Positions 1-8,992 of a stretch of DNA of 64,000 nucleotides are shown one piece after another. The position numbers and the translations under genes are program-made. Under the pieces are notes generated by a model. It was not told where the DNA came from. It worked only from the letters and a program-made list of their open reading frames with translations, and ran no database searches. Source of the stretch: Bacillota bacterium (GTDB lineage: Bacteria; Bacillota; Clostridia; Acetivibrionales; DSM-27016); contig JAEWDM010000019.1 in assembly GCA_023390115.1 (NCBI GenBank), positions 186,001-250,000 on the forward strand. Direction: 5' to 3'. The stretch's first letter is position 1; each line of letters begins with the position of its first letter.

Positions 1-397
1 CCTCTGAAAGCTCTGCATTTTTATTCCAATAGAAAAGAGATGAAAATTCAAGTCTTTCGGTATACATTGTGTCACCTATATAAACATGAAAGTATATGTC
101 CTCCTTATGGCATACATCTATTATTTCGCAGCAGGCTTGCACGCTTAATGAATTGCTGTAAATTACCTTACGCGATGACATCTCTTTAATAACAGCCCCA
201 TTACAGGCTATTACAGGCTCACTGGTATCTATTTGCCCGGCAAAGATCCTTGCACCGGCAAAGATCCTTCCCGAGCATACTACAACCTTTACGCCCTTAT
301 CCATAGCACATTTTAATGCATGTCTGTTTTCCCGGGAAACATATTTCTGTGAATTGAGCAGCGTACCGTCAAGATCAACTGCAATTAATTTGTACAT
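1..397 (-). CDS. HAD-superfamily (Cof-like) phosphatase, partial
   Basis: N-terminal about 132 residues of a HAD hydrolase; the gene runs off the left edge. Residues 8-12 read DLDGT, the HAD motif I with the nucleophilic Asp, and a VVCSGR stretch near residue 40 fits the motif II region of Cof-type sugar-phosphate phosphatases. The ATG at 397 follows an AAAGGGG ribosome site. It lies just downstream of the aminotransferase on the same strand with only about 12 bases between them, so it is probably co-transcribed. The substrate cannot be predicted. Family sure, function general. Confidence 0.85.
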   Translation of the reverse strand, partial: MYKLIAVDLDGTLLNSQKYVSRENRHALKCAMDKGVKVVVCSGRIFAGARIFAGQIDTSEPVIACNGAVIKEMSSRKVIYSNSLSVQACCEIIDVCHKEDIYFHVYIGDTMYTERLEFSSLFYWNKNAELSE

Positions 398-409
398 TTT
401 TTCCCCTTT

Positions 410-1576
410 CTATCTGACCCCTTCAACAAAGCTCCTTATCCTTTTTAAAGCTTCATAAATGTTTTCCAGAGACGCCGCATAGCATGCCCTTATAAAGCCC
501 TCTCCACATTCTCCGAAGGTGCTGCCGGGCACAACCAGAACCTTCTCCTGCATGAGAAGCTTTTCGCAGAACTCATCCGATTTCATTCCCGTAGACCTAA
601 TGCTTGGAAACACATAAAAAGCACCCTTAGGCTCAAAGCACTCTAAGCCTGCCTTCTTAAAACCGTCAACCATTACTCTTCTTCTGCGGTTGTACTCTCT
701 CCTCATCATTTCAACGTCTCCGTCACTGTTTTTAAGTGCCTCTATGGCAGCATCCTGTGCCACTGTAGGAGCACACATAATGCCGTACTGGTGGACCTTT
801 TTCATTGCACCTATTATCTCAGGATGCCCGCAGGCATACCCCAACCTCCAGCCAGTCATTGCAAAGGCCTTTGAAAAACCGTTTATAACAACAGTCTTTT
901 CCCTCATTCCCGGGAAAGAGGCTATTGATACATGCGTACCCTCATAAGTCAGTTCGGAATATATCTCGTCAGATATTACTATAATATTTTTGTTCCTGAG
1001 CACCGAGGCGATTTTCTCAAGCTCCTCCTTCTCCATTATACCTCCCGTAGGGTTGTTGGGAAAGGGCAGTATAATAACCTTGGTCCTGTCTGTTATAGCA
1101 TTTTCAAGCTCCCCGGCGGTCAGCCTGAATTTGTTTTTCGATTCCAAATTTATAGTCACCGGGGTAGCCCTTGAAAAGTAAGTACAGCCCTTATATGCAA
1201 CAAAGCTGGGCTCGGGAATTATTACCTCGTCCCCCGGACCCGCAAGCACACGCAAAGCCGCATCAATGGCTTCGCTGCCTCCCACTGTAACCAATACCTC
1301 ATCCTTCCAGCTATATTCCAGGCCATATTTCCGCTTCTGGTATGCTGCTATCTCAGATCTCAGCTCAATAAAGCCGGCATTTGAGGAATACTGCGTGTGC
1401 CCCCTTTCAAGGGAATAAATGCCCGCTTCCCTTATATTCCACGGCGTTATAAAGTCAGGCTCTCCAACTCCAAGGGATATAACCCCCTGCATTTCATTAA
1501 TAAGATCGAAATATTTTCTTATGCCGGACGGGGGGGTATTCTTTATATTTTCACATATCATATCTTCTATAATCAT
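410..1576 (-). CDS. PLP-dependent aminotransferase, class I/II
   Basis: 388-residue aspartate-aminotransferase-fold enzyme that moves an amino group between an amino acid and a 2-oxo acid using pyridoxal phosphate. Visible family residues are NPTG at 175-178, SDEIY around 202-206 (Asp for the PLP pyridine) and the Schiff-base lysine K236 in GFSKAFAMTGWRLGY. The start overlaps the stop of the upstream Lrp-type regulator by four bases (ATGA), so the two are translationally coupled. The operon lies behind a T-box leader (about 2105-2420), so expression should respond to an uncharged tRNA. The likely donor is therefore the amino acid that T-box reads, perhaps alanine, but this is inference. Confidence 0.9.
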   Translation of the reverse strand: MIIEDMICENIKNTPPSGIRKYFDLINEMQGVISLGVGEPDFITPWNIREAGIYSLERGHTQYSSNAGFIELRSEIAAYQKRKYGLEYSWKDEVLVTVGGSEAIDAALRVLAGPGDEVIIPEPSFVAYKGCTYFSRATPVTINLESKNKFRLTAGELENAITDRTKVIILPFPNNPTGGIMEKEELEKIASVLRNKNIIVISDEIYSELTYEGTHVSIASFPGMREKTVVINGFSKAFAMTGWRLGYACGHPEIIGAMKKVHQYGIMCAPTVAQDAAIEALKNSDGDVEMMRREYNRRRRVMVDGFKKAGLECFEPKGAFYVFPSIRSTGMKSDEFCEKLLMQEKVLVVPGSTFGECGEGFIRACYAASLENIYEALKRIRSFVEGVR

Positions 1577-2052
1577 AGAAAAATTGCCTCCCTGTCATCC
1601 TTTAATTTTTCTTTAAAGACAGTTCCCTTATCCTTATATTTTTTGAGTACAAAATGAGTAGCCGTACTCAATACAGACTCAAGAGGGGCCAGCTTCTCAG
1701 CCACAAACAGCGCCACCCCCTTCATGGTCTTGCCTTCAACTATGACTGTCAGGTCAAATCCGCCAGACATAAGATAACATGCCTTAACCTCGGGAAAGAG
1801 GTATATTCTCTCAGCGACCTTATCGAAGCCCTCTCCTCTTTGAGGAGTTACCTTTACCTCAATTAAAGCTGTTACAGTTTCATTACTGGTGTTTTCCCAA
1901 TTTATCAGTGTGTTGTATCCAAGTATTACATTGTCTTCCTCATATTTTTTTATTGCCTGTCTTACCTGTTCGACAGGCTTGTCAACCATCACCGCTATCT
2001 GCTCCTCATTGAGCCTGCTGTTTTTCTCCAATATTTCCAATATCTCTTCCAT
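1573..2052 (-). CDS. Lrp/AsnC family transcriptional regulator
   Basis: 159 residues: an N-terminal winged helix (about residues 1-55, with LNEEQIAVMVDKPVEQVRQA as helix-turn-helix) and a C-terminal RAM/ACT-like ligand-binding domain (about 65-140, LIEVKV through GGFDLTVIVEG). Such proteins sense amino acids and regulate amino acid metabolism. It is the first gene of a two-gene operon with the aminotransferase and sits immediately after a T-box terminator/antiterminator, with an AGGAGG site before the ATG at 2052. The combination gives two layers of amino-acid control: tRNA charging through the T-box and free amino acid through the Lrp protein. Confidence 0.9.
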   Translation of the reverse strand: MEEILEILEKNSRLNEEQIAVMVDKPVEQVRQAIKKYEEDNVILGYNTLINWENTSNETVTALIEVKVTPQRGEGFDKVAERIYLFPEVKACYLMSGGFDLTVIVEGKTMKGVALFVAEKLAPLESVLSTATHFVLKKYKDKGTVFKEKLKDDREAIFL

Positions 2053-2104
2053 CTCTCTACATCCTCCTTTTCAAAGCCACAAATTTTAAAAGCAATAAAA
2101 AAAC

Positions 2105-2420
2105 TCCTTTATCCCAAAAACTCATCCAATAGTCAAAGTTAAAGGGACGAAGAAGTAATCCGCGGTACCACCCTAATTAGCACAAACAAAGTGCTCTCTC
2201 CCGGTACAACTCCATTATACCGTGCCTCTGTAACGTGAGGTTACGTTCTCCTCTATTGTTGGGGCATACCGTGACAGACCAAGCTTGCGCCCGCAATTTC
2301 TCAAGGATAAACTCAAAGGCTGCGTTCAATATAGTCCTCTGCCGGATTCCCACCATAGCTTCCGGCTCTCTGAAAGATTTATATATTTACTCTTCCTCAT
2401 CATCGCTTTTATTATTATAC
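2105..2420 (-). promoter_or_regulatory. T-box leader (tRNA-sensing riboswitch)
   Basis: On the minus strand the hallmark AGGGTGGTACCGCGG lies at about 2160-2174, followed by a weak hairpin (TCCCTTTA pairing with TAAAGGA) and a T run near 2092-2105. Upstream is a long structured leader with an AGTA loop motif and an AGAGAG segment typical of Stem I. The TGGT of the T-box bulge would pair with an ACCA tRNA end (discriminator A). A possible specifier triplet is GCA (Ala), following GAAC near 2319, but the Stem I fold was drawn by eye and this is tentative. It should control the Lrp/aminotransferase operon. Confidence 0.85.
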
Positions 2421-2490
2421 ATTTATATAATTATACTATCTTCAAAGTATTTTTTCAATATGTTTGTAAAAGCTTTTGTAAGAATACACC

Positions 2491-2940
2491 TTATGCTATA
2501 TGATCTCCTTGCTTTTCCAGCATATTGTTCAACTGGCTTTCATATTTTTTAAGTGTGCTGGTAAGCTCCGACTTGAGAAATCTGATTTCTCCTTTTAAGT
2601 CTACCAGTTTTTCCCGCTCCTGCTCTATAACGACCTCAATTCTTCTCTTCTCCTCCATGGCCTTGTTTCTGGCATCCTCAATAATTAAATCGGCTTTTTC
2701 CTGAGCTTTAATAAGTACGTCACCTATCTTCACCCTGTCGTCATTTACCTGATCCGCTTTTTGGGCAAGCTCTCCATACCTTAGCTTCATATCCTTTACT
2801 TGGTTTACCAAAGCTGAAATCTGCTCATCCTTTTCCTGCAATTTATCATCAAACTCCTTGAGTATTTTTTCAATATATGTATTTACATCCGTCCTTTTAA
2901 ATCCTAATATTGAAGTTCTAAAACGCTTTTCTCCCGCCAC
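2491..2940 (-). CDS. DivIVA-like coiled-coil protein
   Basis: About 149 residues starting at a GTG (2938-2940) preceded by a G-rich ribosome site; upstream in-frame ATG codons lack such a site. The N-terminus contains LGFKRTDVNTYIEKI, resembling the DivIVA/GpsB N-terminal lipid-binding segment, followed by a nearly continuous charged coiled coil (about residues 25-145). DivIVA-family proteins mark curved membranes at poles and septa. This one is short and single-domain, so its role in division or polarity is only suggested. Confidence 0.7.
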   Translation of the reverse strand: MAGEKRFRTSILGFKRTDVNTYIEKILKEFDDKLQEKDEQISALVNQVKDMKLRYGELAQKADQVNDDRVKIGDVLIKAQEKADLIIEDARNKAMEEKRRIEVVIEQEREKLVDLKGEIRFLKSELTSTLKKYESQLNNMLEKQGDHIA

Positions 2941-3023
2941 CGTGCCCCCCCCCTTTACGTAAAAATCCGTCAAAAACATATATTCATAATATTCAATGCC
3001 CTGCTTGGAAATCCTCTTTTCCC

Positions 3024-3061
3024 AAAAAAAATAAAGCTAATCCTGTCGGATAGCTTTATTT
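3024..3061 (-). terminator. Rho-independent terminator after trxA
   Basis: Inverted repeat AATAAAGCTA / TAGCTTTATT around an 11-base loop, with a T run on the minus-strand side. It separates thioredoxin from the DivIVA-like gene. Confidence 0.8.
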
Positions 3062-3124
3062 CCCTGAACTATTTCCCCATAACATTGATATATAGTATAT
3101 ATAAAGATTATAAAACGCAAGGAA

Positions 3125-3454
3125 CTATATGCTCTTTTTAATTATCTCCGCAAATTCATTTTTCGTCCTCGATCCTATAACCTTATCTGTCATATTGCCA
3201 TTATTAAACAGCATTACCGTAGGTATGCTCATAACCCTATACGTTGCCGCAAGCTCGCCCTGCTCGTCAACATTTATTTTCCCTACTTTTGCCTTTCCGT
3301 CAAATTCCTCTGCGAGCTCATCCATTAAAGGCCCGACTGCTCTGCACGGACCACACCACGGAGCCCAGAAATCCACTAAAATAGGCTTATCGGATTTAAT
3401 AACCTCCTGTTCAAAATTGTCCTTTGTCAGTGTTATTATTTTTTCACTAGCCAT
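3125..3454 (-). CDS. trxA: thioredoxin
   Basis: 109-residue cytosolic thioredoxin that reduces protein disulfides. Residues 33-37 are WCGPC, the redox active site, and SIPTVMLF carries the conserved cis-proline. The ATG at 3454 follows a GGGAGG site; a longer reading to 3532 has no such site and would add residues foreign to the family. The gene is monocistronic, with its own terminator at 3024-3061. Confidence 0.95.
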   Translation of the reverse strand: MASEKIITLTKDNFEQEVIKSDKPILVDFWAPWCGPCRAVGPLMDELAEEFDGKAKVGKINVDEQGELAATYRVMSIPTVMLFNNGNMTDKVIGSRTKNEFAEIIKKSI

Positions 3455-3613
3455 AACGAATCCTCCCAAACATATTTTCACCATTCTTAAGCTTTTATAA
3501 ACAAAAGCACGGGTGTTTTTATAGATCTGCAATTTTTTATAAATAGATTTACTGAATTATTATTACCCTCCATAAGCTTCTATGAAACATAAAAAGTAAA
3601 TAATTTCCCAATG

Positions 3614-4642
3614 CTATGTATATAAGGCATATATCTTCAGATAATTATCTTCTGCAGCAGCCATATATTTACCCGTAATCCCGCACAGAGTCCCCTTGTA
3701 TACCTGCTCGGTGTTATCAGTAAGATTACGCACAATGCCCCCCGGGGCATCTATCTCATATATTGCTCCATCATGGGTAATATATATGCAGGAAGAATCT
3801 GCCGGGTTCCTTAATTCAACCTCCCCCTCCCGCTCAAGCACGTACCCGTTAGCAGTCCCCCAGTAGACTTTTACTATTCTCCCGGCCTCATTATATTCTC
3901 CCATATAAATGCTGTCTCCGGCAGCCACATTCAGCAGCACAGCCTTTTTCTCAAGAAATACCTCCCTGGCGTTTTCCCCTTTTCCGTGCCGTATGCCTAT
4001 ATGCCCCGTGTTCCTCTGATACACCATACCGTCCATGTATCTGAACACCTTAATGACTGTTGCTGCTTTCTCCTGTGCAACAAGCTCGAGTTCATCTATT
4101 ATATTATATTTAAAAATCCTTTTTTCCATGTCATTTATAGCTACTTCAACATACACCATGTTTGTGAGTGAAGACAATTCTATATTGACAGCCCTGCTGC
4201 CTGCCGGGAGGTCTTCTATAAGCGGATAGCTCCTTAATACTCCCGTCACGGCGTCATATGTATCTACTCTGATATCACATTTATTCTTCCCTTCAATAGC
4301 CGAGGAATATATAACCATATTTCTGTCATAAAGCCACCTGAAAAAAGAGATATTATCAAGATCAACGGCTGTTTTTTCCGCCGTTTTATCAATGCATTCT
4401 ACGTTAAGCCTTTCCTTATAAACATAGCCTACAAAACTTCCGTCAAAGGATATTTGAATATTTTGCGCATTCTCAGGGAGAGTAATTTCCTCCCTACTGC
4501 CGTCCACCGTATCGGCATACCTTGTAACCTCCACGTATTTCCCGCGGCCGGGCAAGTAAACATTGTTTAAAATCCAAAGAAGCATAAGCTGGGCTATAAT
4601 AGAAAAGCAGGCCCACTTAAGCAGCCTTAACACAATCTTCAC
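3614..4642 (-). CDS. membrane-anchored protein of unknown function
   Basis: 342 residues with one N-terminal membrane segment (about residues 7-25) and a long extracytoplasmic part rich in short beta-strand repeats, such as VGYVYKERLNVECID and GYVLEREGEVELRN. This resembles a beta-propeller-like fold, but I do not recognise a named family. It overlaps the end of the phosphodiester glycosidase gene by four bases and must be co-expressed with it, so a role at the envelope with that enzyme is likely. Confidence 0.65.
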   Translation of the reverse strand: MKIVLRLLKWACFSIIAQLMLLWILNNVYLPGRGKYVEVTRYADTVDGSREEITLPENAQNIQISFDGSFVGYVYKERLNVECIDKTAEKTAVDLDNISFFRWLYDRNMVIYSSAIEGKNKCDIRVDTYDAVTGVLRSYPLIEDLPAGSRAVNIELSSLTNMVYVEVAINDMEKRIFKYNIIDELELVAQEKAATVIKVFRYMDGMVYQRNTGHIGIRHGKGENAREVFLEKKAVLLNVAAGDSIYMGEYNEAGRIVKVYWGTANGYVLEREGEVELRNPADSSCIYITHDGAIYEIDAPGGIVRNLTDNTEQVYKGTLCGITGKYMAAAEDNYLKIYALYT

Positions 4643-5673
4643 CTGTCATCCCCCTCCCCTGACGTCACTATGAAGGCAGAAGGTACTGCTCTTTCCCCCA
4701 GCCTGTCCGAGGGAATGTTTATTACCCTGCCGTTAAAAAACATAGTGGTTGATGATCCCCCGTCGAGATTCACCGCATTTACAGCCCCATACCTAAGTAA
4801 AATGTCCTGTATATCTCTCAGAGTAGCTCCAAAGGTGCTCGCACTCCTTCCATCTACCGTGAGCAGCAGCACCTCTCCCGTCTCCCTTTGCCCAATGGCA
4901 GTCCGCGGCGCAATTCCCCATCCCCCGTCTCCTTCCGAAATGGAGGGCTTTCCATTTACTATAAGGGGGGGGCCAAAGCTTACGGCCTCCTTTACGCCAT
5001 ATTCCCTCAACTGTTCCAGAGAATGCTTACCCACTATAAGCATTCCGTCTTCAGTAAATGCGGCAGTATCTATCCTTTCCTTTTCGCTCTCCAATTGACT
5101 GTATATCACCCTCCCGCCGCTTATGATGAATCCCATAGGACTGCCCCCCGTACCAGTCAAAGAGCTGTCCTGAAAGCCCCCTGCATTTATGGCTCCCACA
5201 GCATTATTCGCTTTAGCCAGGGAACTGACGGTTCGGCCCGCCTCAGGCAGCTTGTCTGAGTATGCGGCAGCAATCCTGGTGGGATCGTGCACAACCATTA
5301 ATTTTCCTTCAAAGTCTATTCCCTTTATATTATATACCTCAATTTTATCCGAACGCCCGGCATCAAAATGCAGCACCTGTATTTTTTCTTCTCCAAAGCC
5401 GTAGTCCCATACGGTATTTTCCCTAAGTATTTCATTAATTGCCTCGTCAGACAAAAAAAGCCTTGCAATATACTGATGGCTGAGGGTCCTGTATGAAGCC
5501 CCGACAGCAATGCTTTTAATATTGTCAAAAGGCCCCAGAAAAATAATGGCAGGAAGCGTCAGCGATGCAAAAAGCATCTGAAACAAAAAAAACAGCGCAA
5601 GCGTTTTCCAAAACCCCTTTTTTGCAATGCACCTGTCCGCCATACCGGTTACAAGTTTGAACATATTCCACAT
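4639..5673 (-). CDS. phosphodiester glycosidase family protein (NAGPA domain)
   Basis: 344 residues with an N-terminal membrane segment (about 20-45) and a C-terminal phosphodiester glycosidase domain. That family includes the human uncovering enzyme NAGPA and bacterial enzymes that cut glycosyl phosphodiesters on wall polymers. The signature NAVNLDGGSSTTMFFNG lies near residue 300, with GGSPMGFIISGGRV and RTAIGQRETGEVLLLTVDG upstream. It is probably anchored and faces outward. It is the first gene of a two-gene operon, coupled to the unknown protein downstream. Confidence 0.85.
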   Translation of the reverse strand: MWNMFKLVTGMADRCIAKKGFWKTLALFFLFQMLFASLTLPAIIFLGPFDNIKSIAVGASYRTLSHQYIARLFLSDEAINEILRENTVWDYGFGEEKIQVLHFDAGRSDKIEVYNIKGIDFEGKLMVVHDPTRIAAAYSDKLPEAGRTVSSLAKANNAVGAINAGGFQDSSLTGTGGSPMGFIISGGRVIYSQLESEKERIDTAAFTEDGMLIVGKHSLEQLREYGVKEAVSFGPPLIVNGKPSISEGDGGWGIAPRTAIGQRETGEVLLLTVDGRSASTFGATLRDIQDILLRYGAVNAVNLDGGSSTTMFFNGRVINIPSDRLGERAVPSAFIVTSGEGDDR

Positions 5674-5741
5674 CCCTTATAATTGCCTTTTACATATATA
5701 ATAATAAATTTTAAGGCTGATTTAAACCCCCATGTGGTATC

Positions 5742-6230
5742 TTATGCATTATTCAGTTGCTTTCTTGCCGCCTGATACATGTCCATGGTATAATGTATTC
5801 TCTCAAAAACAAGCCCCGCCACAAGCCATGCAGGCGCAAAATCCAGTCTTACAAGTCCGTCTACGGCAAAAGGGCCGGTATACGCCCAGGGGTATATCCC
5901 CAATATGTTTCCAATAAGAAATCCGCTGGTATATTCCATACCCCATATTATTACCACCCATATTAATCCTCTGTATATCCACCTCCATCCCCGGATAATA
6001 TCATGCAGGGGCTCTAAAAAAACCGCAGAACCGTAAATAAAAAACATCCACAGGTTTGTAAAGCCCTCCAGCTGTTTATCTCCGCTTATAAGAGAGCCCA
6101 TTCCCGTCCATATTATTTCCATACACCAACCCATAAGTCCATATATAAAAAATCTTTTTATCATATTAGTATTTTTGCAAAAATTTAATAATTTAATGTT
6201 AAGGAAATTATGGATAAAGTCTAAACTCAT
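5742..6230 (-). CDS. putative ABC-transporter type IV (CmpB-like) membrane protein
   Basis: Up to 162 residues with about four membrane segments and the motif FFIYGLMGWCMEIIWTG near the N-terminus, characteristic of the family annotated as putative ABC-transporter type IV. The true start may be the internal ATG giving MIKRFFIYG, 22 residues in; no strong ribosome site decides this. Function is unknown in the family. It stands alone, divergent from glgP. Confidence 0.7.
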   Translation of the reverse strand: MSLDFIHNFLNIKLLNFCKNTNMIKRFFIYGLMGWCMEIIWTGMGSLISGDKQLEGFTNLWMFFIYGSAVFLEPLHDIIRGWRWIYRGLIWVVIIWGMEYTSGFLIGNILGIYPWAYTGPFAVDGLVRLDFAPAWLVAGLVFERIHYTMDMYQAARKQLNNA

Positions 6231-6374
6231 ATATCGGGTTAAAATATAGCCGTTATTTCTTCTAAATTTCTTCTAAAATGTGTAAAAATTTCGCTTAATA
6301 TCTACCATAGTAAGGATATATATGTTATTATTTAAAAAAAGATATCAGGCATATTAATTCACTGGAGGTTATTT

Positions 6375-8942
6375 ATGTATATTTTAGGTAAAATAACAGT
6401 GACGGCAGTCTTGCCGGACAGGTTAAAAAAGCTGAGGGATATGGCTTATAATTTATGGTGGACATGGAACCCGGATGCTATTGATTTATACAGGGAAATC
6501 GATATTGAGCTATGGGAGAGGCTTAACAAAAATCCTGTCAGCTTTCTGCAGGAGGTAAGCCAGAAAAAGCTTGAGCAAAAGCTTCTGGATGAGGGCTTTT
6601 TAGCCCGTTATGATAAAACATCTGCAAAATTTGATGCGTACATATCAAGCAAAAACACATGGTTCAGTCAAACCTATCCCGGCAAGAATGATTTTTCAAT
6701 GGCATACTTTTCAGCAGAATATGGATTAAATGAAGTTCTTCCCATTTATTCAGGCGGTCTTGGCGTGCTTTCAGGCGATCACTGCAAATCGGCAAGTGAT
6801 CTTGGGCTGCCCTTCACAGCAGTGGGGCTTTTCTACAAGCAGGGCTATTTCAGCCAGCATATAAATCGTGACGGGTGGCAGGAAACAAAATTTACCGACC
6901 TGAATGTATCCCAGCTTCCCATCCGTCCGGCACTTGACTCGGAAGACCGGCAGGTGACGGTAAGCGTTGAGCTTCCGGGCAGGCTTATATATGTTAAGGT
7001 CTGGGAGGTCAAGGTGGGAAGAATATCCCTTTTCCTTATGGACAGTGACGTAGAGCAAAACAGCTCCTCGGACAGAATGCTGACGGCAAGGCTGTACGGA
7101 GGAGATCAGGAGACAAGAATACAGCAGGAAATAATCCTTGGAATAGGAGGCTTTAGGGTACTTCAAGCCCTTGGAGTAAATCCCCGGATTTACCACATGA
7201 ATGAGGGACACTCATCCTTCTTGGGCCTTGAAATCATTCGGAGGCTTGTTCAGGAAAAAGGCCTTTCCTTTAATGAGGCCAAGGAGCTGGCCCTTTCCTC
7301 TCTGGTTTTCACCACGCACACACCTGTGCCCGCAGGAAATGACGTATTCCCTCTTCATATGATCGATAAATATTTTGGGAATTATTGGGGGTCCCTGGGC
7401 ATAAGCAGACATGAGTTTCTGGACCTGGGAATGAAGATTAATGACAACCACAACTTTAATATGACAGTCCTGGCGCTGACCCTTGCGGGACGCAAGAATG
7501 GTGTAAGCGAGCTTCACGGTGCGGTATCGAGAAATATATTCGGCAACGTATGGCCCGGAGTTCCCGAAGCTGAAGTACCCATAGGACATATAACAAACGG
7601 TGTCCATACAATGACATGGCTCTCTCCCTCTATCAAGGATCTTTATGACAAGTATCTGGCCCCCGACTGGGAGGAAAATTCATTCCGCAAGGAAATATGG
7701 AGTAAAATAGATGATATACCCGATGAGCTTTTGTGGCAGACCCATTACCGGCTTAAGGCAAAAATGATAGACTTTGTCCGCAGCAAGCTGAAGCGGCAGA
7801 GACTGGAGAATGGAGAATCATCCGAAAGCATCCGCGAGGTAGACACTCTTTTAGACCCCGATGCGCTGACCCTTGGTTTTGCGCGGAGATTTGCCACATA
7901 TAAGAGGGCCAACCTTATATTCAGAGATGCGACACGCATACAGAAAATCATGAATGATCCCAAAAGGCCCGTTCAGATTATATTTGCCGGGAAGGCTCAC
8001 CCTGCTGACTCGCCCGCCCACGAGGTGATTAAAAACATAAATGATATTGCGCGGCAGGAGGGCTTTAACGGAAAAGTAATACTGGTTGAAAATTACAACA
8101 TGACACTGGCGCGAAATCTTGTTCAGGGGGTTGACATATGGCTCAACAACCCGAGGCGCCCTCTTGAGGCAAGCGGAACCAGCGGACAAAAGGTTTGTAT
8201 AAACGGAATTGTTAACTTCAGCATATTGGACGGATGGTGGTGCGAAGGATACAATGGAAAAAACGGCTGGGTAATAGGAGACGACAGCTTCTATGATAAT
8301 GAGCACTATCAGGACAATGCGGACAGCCAGTCCATATATGAAATACTGGGAAATGAGATACTTCCCCTGTTCTATGACAGGGATGAGAAGGGCGTACCTG
8401 TTAAATGGGTGCAGGTAATGAAGGAGTCCATAAAATCACTGGTACATAATTACGGTACCCATAGAATGGTTCAGGATTACACAAATAAAATGTATATCCC
8501 GTCGTTTGAGAGACTTACAGCCATGTCCTCCGACAATTATGCAAGGGCAAAAGACCTTGCTCATTGGAAGCTCTATATGGCTCAAAACTGGCCCCAGCTC
8601 AATATTACGGCAGAAAAGGACATGAATAGCCTCAAGGAGCAAAAGGCAATATCGGGAGAAACGATATCCATATCTGCATCAGTATATTTAGGAAGCGTTG
8701 ACCCCTCAAATATAGATGTCGAGCTTTACTATGGATGCATAGGCAAAAATGGCATGATTGAAAATCCCGAAGTAAAGTCAATGCATTCCCTGGCAGACCC
8801 AGGCCAGGCTTCTTGCAGGTATTCCTGTGATATAAGCATTACAGAGGGAGGACAATACGGCTATACTGTTCGTATTGTTCCCCGCCATAAGGACCTTATA
8901 AGCAAGTTCGACATCGGGCTTATAAAATGGGTGGTTGAATAA
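6375..8942 (+). CDS. glgP: alpha-glucan (glycogen) phosphorylase
   Basis: 855-residue GT35 enzyme that releases glucose-1-phosphate from glycogen or maltodextrin. The N-terminal about 110 residues are the extra domain of the bacterial/archaeal short phosphorylase type (LRDMAYNLWWTWNPDA). The catalytic core follows, with YHMNEGHSSFL, TTHTPVPAGND and EASGTSGQKVCINGIVN; the Lys of that last motif carries PLP. The start follows CTGGAGG. The gene is monocistronic and ends in a strong terminator. No glycogen synthesis genes are adjacent. Confidence 0.95.
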   Translation: MYILGKITVTAVLPDRLKKLRDMAYNLWWTWNPDAIDLYREIDIELWERLNKNPVSFLQEVSQKKLEQKLLDEGFLARYDKTSAKFDAYISSKNTWFSQTYPGKNDFSMAYFSAEYGLNEVLPIYSGGLGVLSGDHCKSASDLGLPFTAVGLFYKQGYFSQHINRDGWQETKFTDLNVSQLPIRPALDSEDRQVTVSVELPGRLIYVKVWEVKVGRISLFLMDSDVEQNSSSDRMLTARLYGGDQETRIQQEIILGIGGFRVLQALGVNPRIYHMNEGHSSFLGLEIIRRLVQEKGLSFNEAKELALSSLVFTTHTPVPAGNDVFPLHMIDKYFGNYWGSLGISRHEFLDLGMKINDNHNFNMTVLALTLAGRKNGVSELHGAVSRNIFGNVWPGVPEAEVPIGHITNGVHTMTWLSPSIKDLYDKYLAPDWEENSFRKEIWSKIDDIPDELLWQTHYRLKAKMIDFVRSKLKRQRLENGESSESIREVDTLLDPDALTLGFARRFATYKRANLIFRDATRIQKIMNDPKRPVQIIFAGKAHPADSPAHEVIKNINDIARQEGFNGKVILVENYNMTLARNLVQGVDIWLNNPRRPLEASGTSGQKVCINGIVNFSILDGWWCEGYNGKNGWVIGDDSFYDNEHYQDNADSQSIYEILGNEILPLFYDRDEKGVPVKWVQVMKESIKSLVHNYGTHRMVQDYTNKMYIPSFERLTAMSSDNYARAKDLAHWKLYMAQNWPQLNITAEKDMNSLKEQKAISGETISISASVYLGSVDPSNIDVELYYGCIGKNGMIENPEVKSMHSLADPGQASCRYSCDISITEGGQYGYTVRIVPRHKDLISKFDIGLIKWVVE

Positions 8943-8950
8943 GGGATCAG

Positions 8951-8985
8951 AAAAGGGGCTGTACACAGCGGCAGCCCCTTTTTTA
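8951..8985 (+). terminator. terminator after glgP
   Basis: GGGGCTG / CAGCCCC hairpin followed by T6, ten bases after the stop of glgP. It may also serve the convergent gene at 8993. Confidence 0.9.
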
Positions 8986-8992
8986 TAATTCC

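Noticed and set aside
2235..2552. Plus-strand reading frame of about 105 codons across the T-box leader
   Set aside because: The minus-strand T-box and DivIVA-like gene explain the region; the frame has no ribosome site and a low-complexity Ser/Leu/Ile composition.
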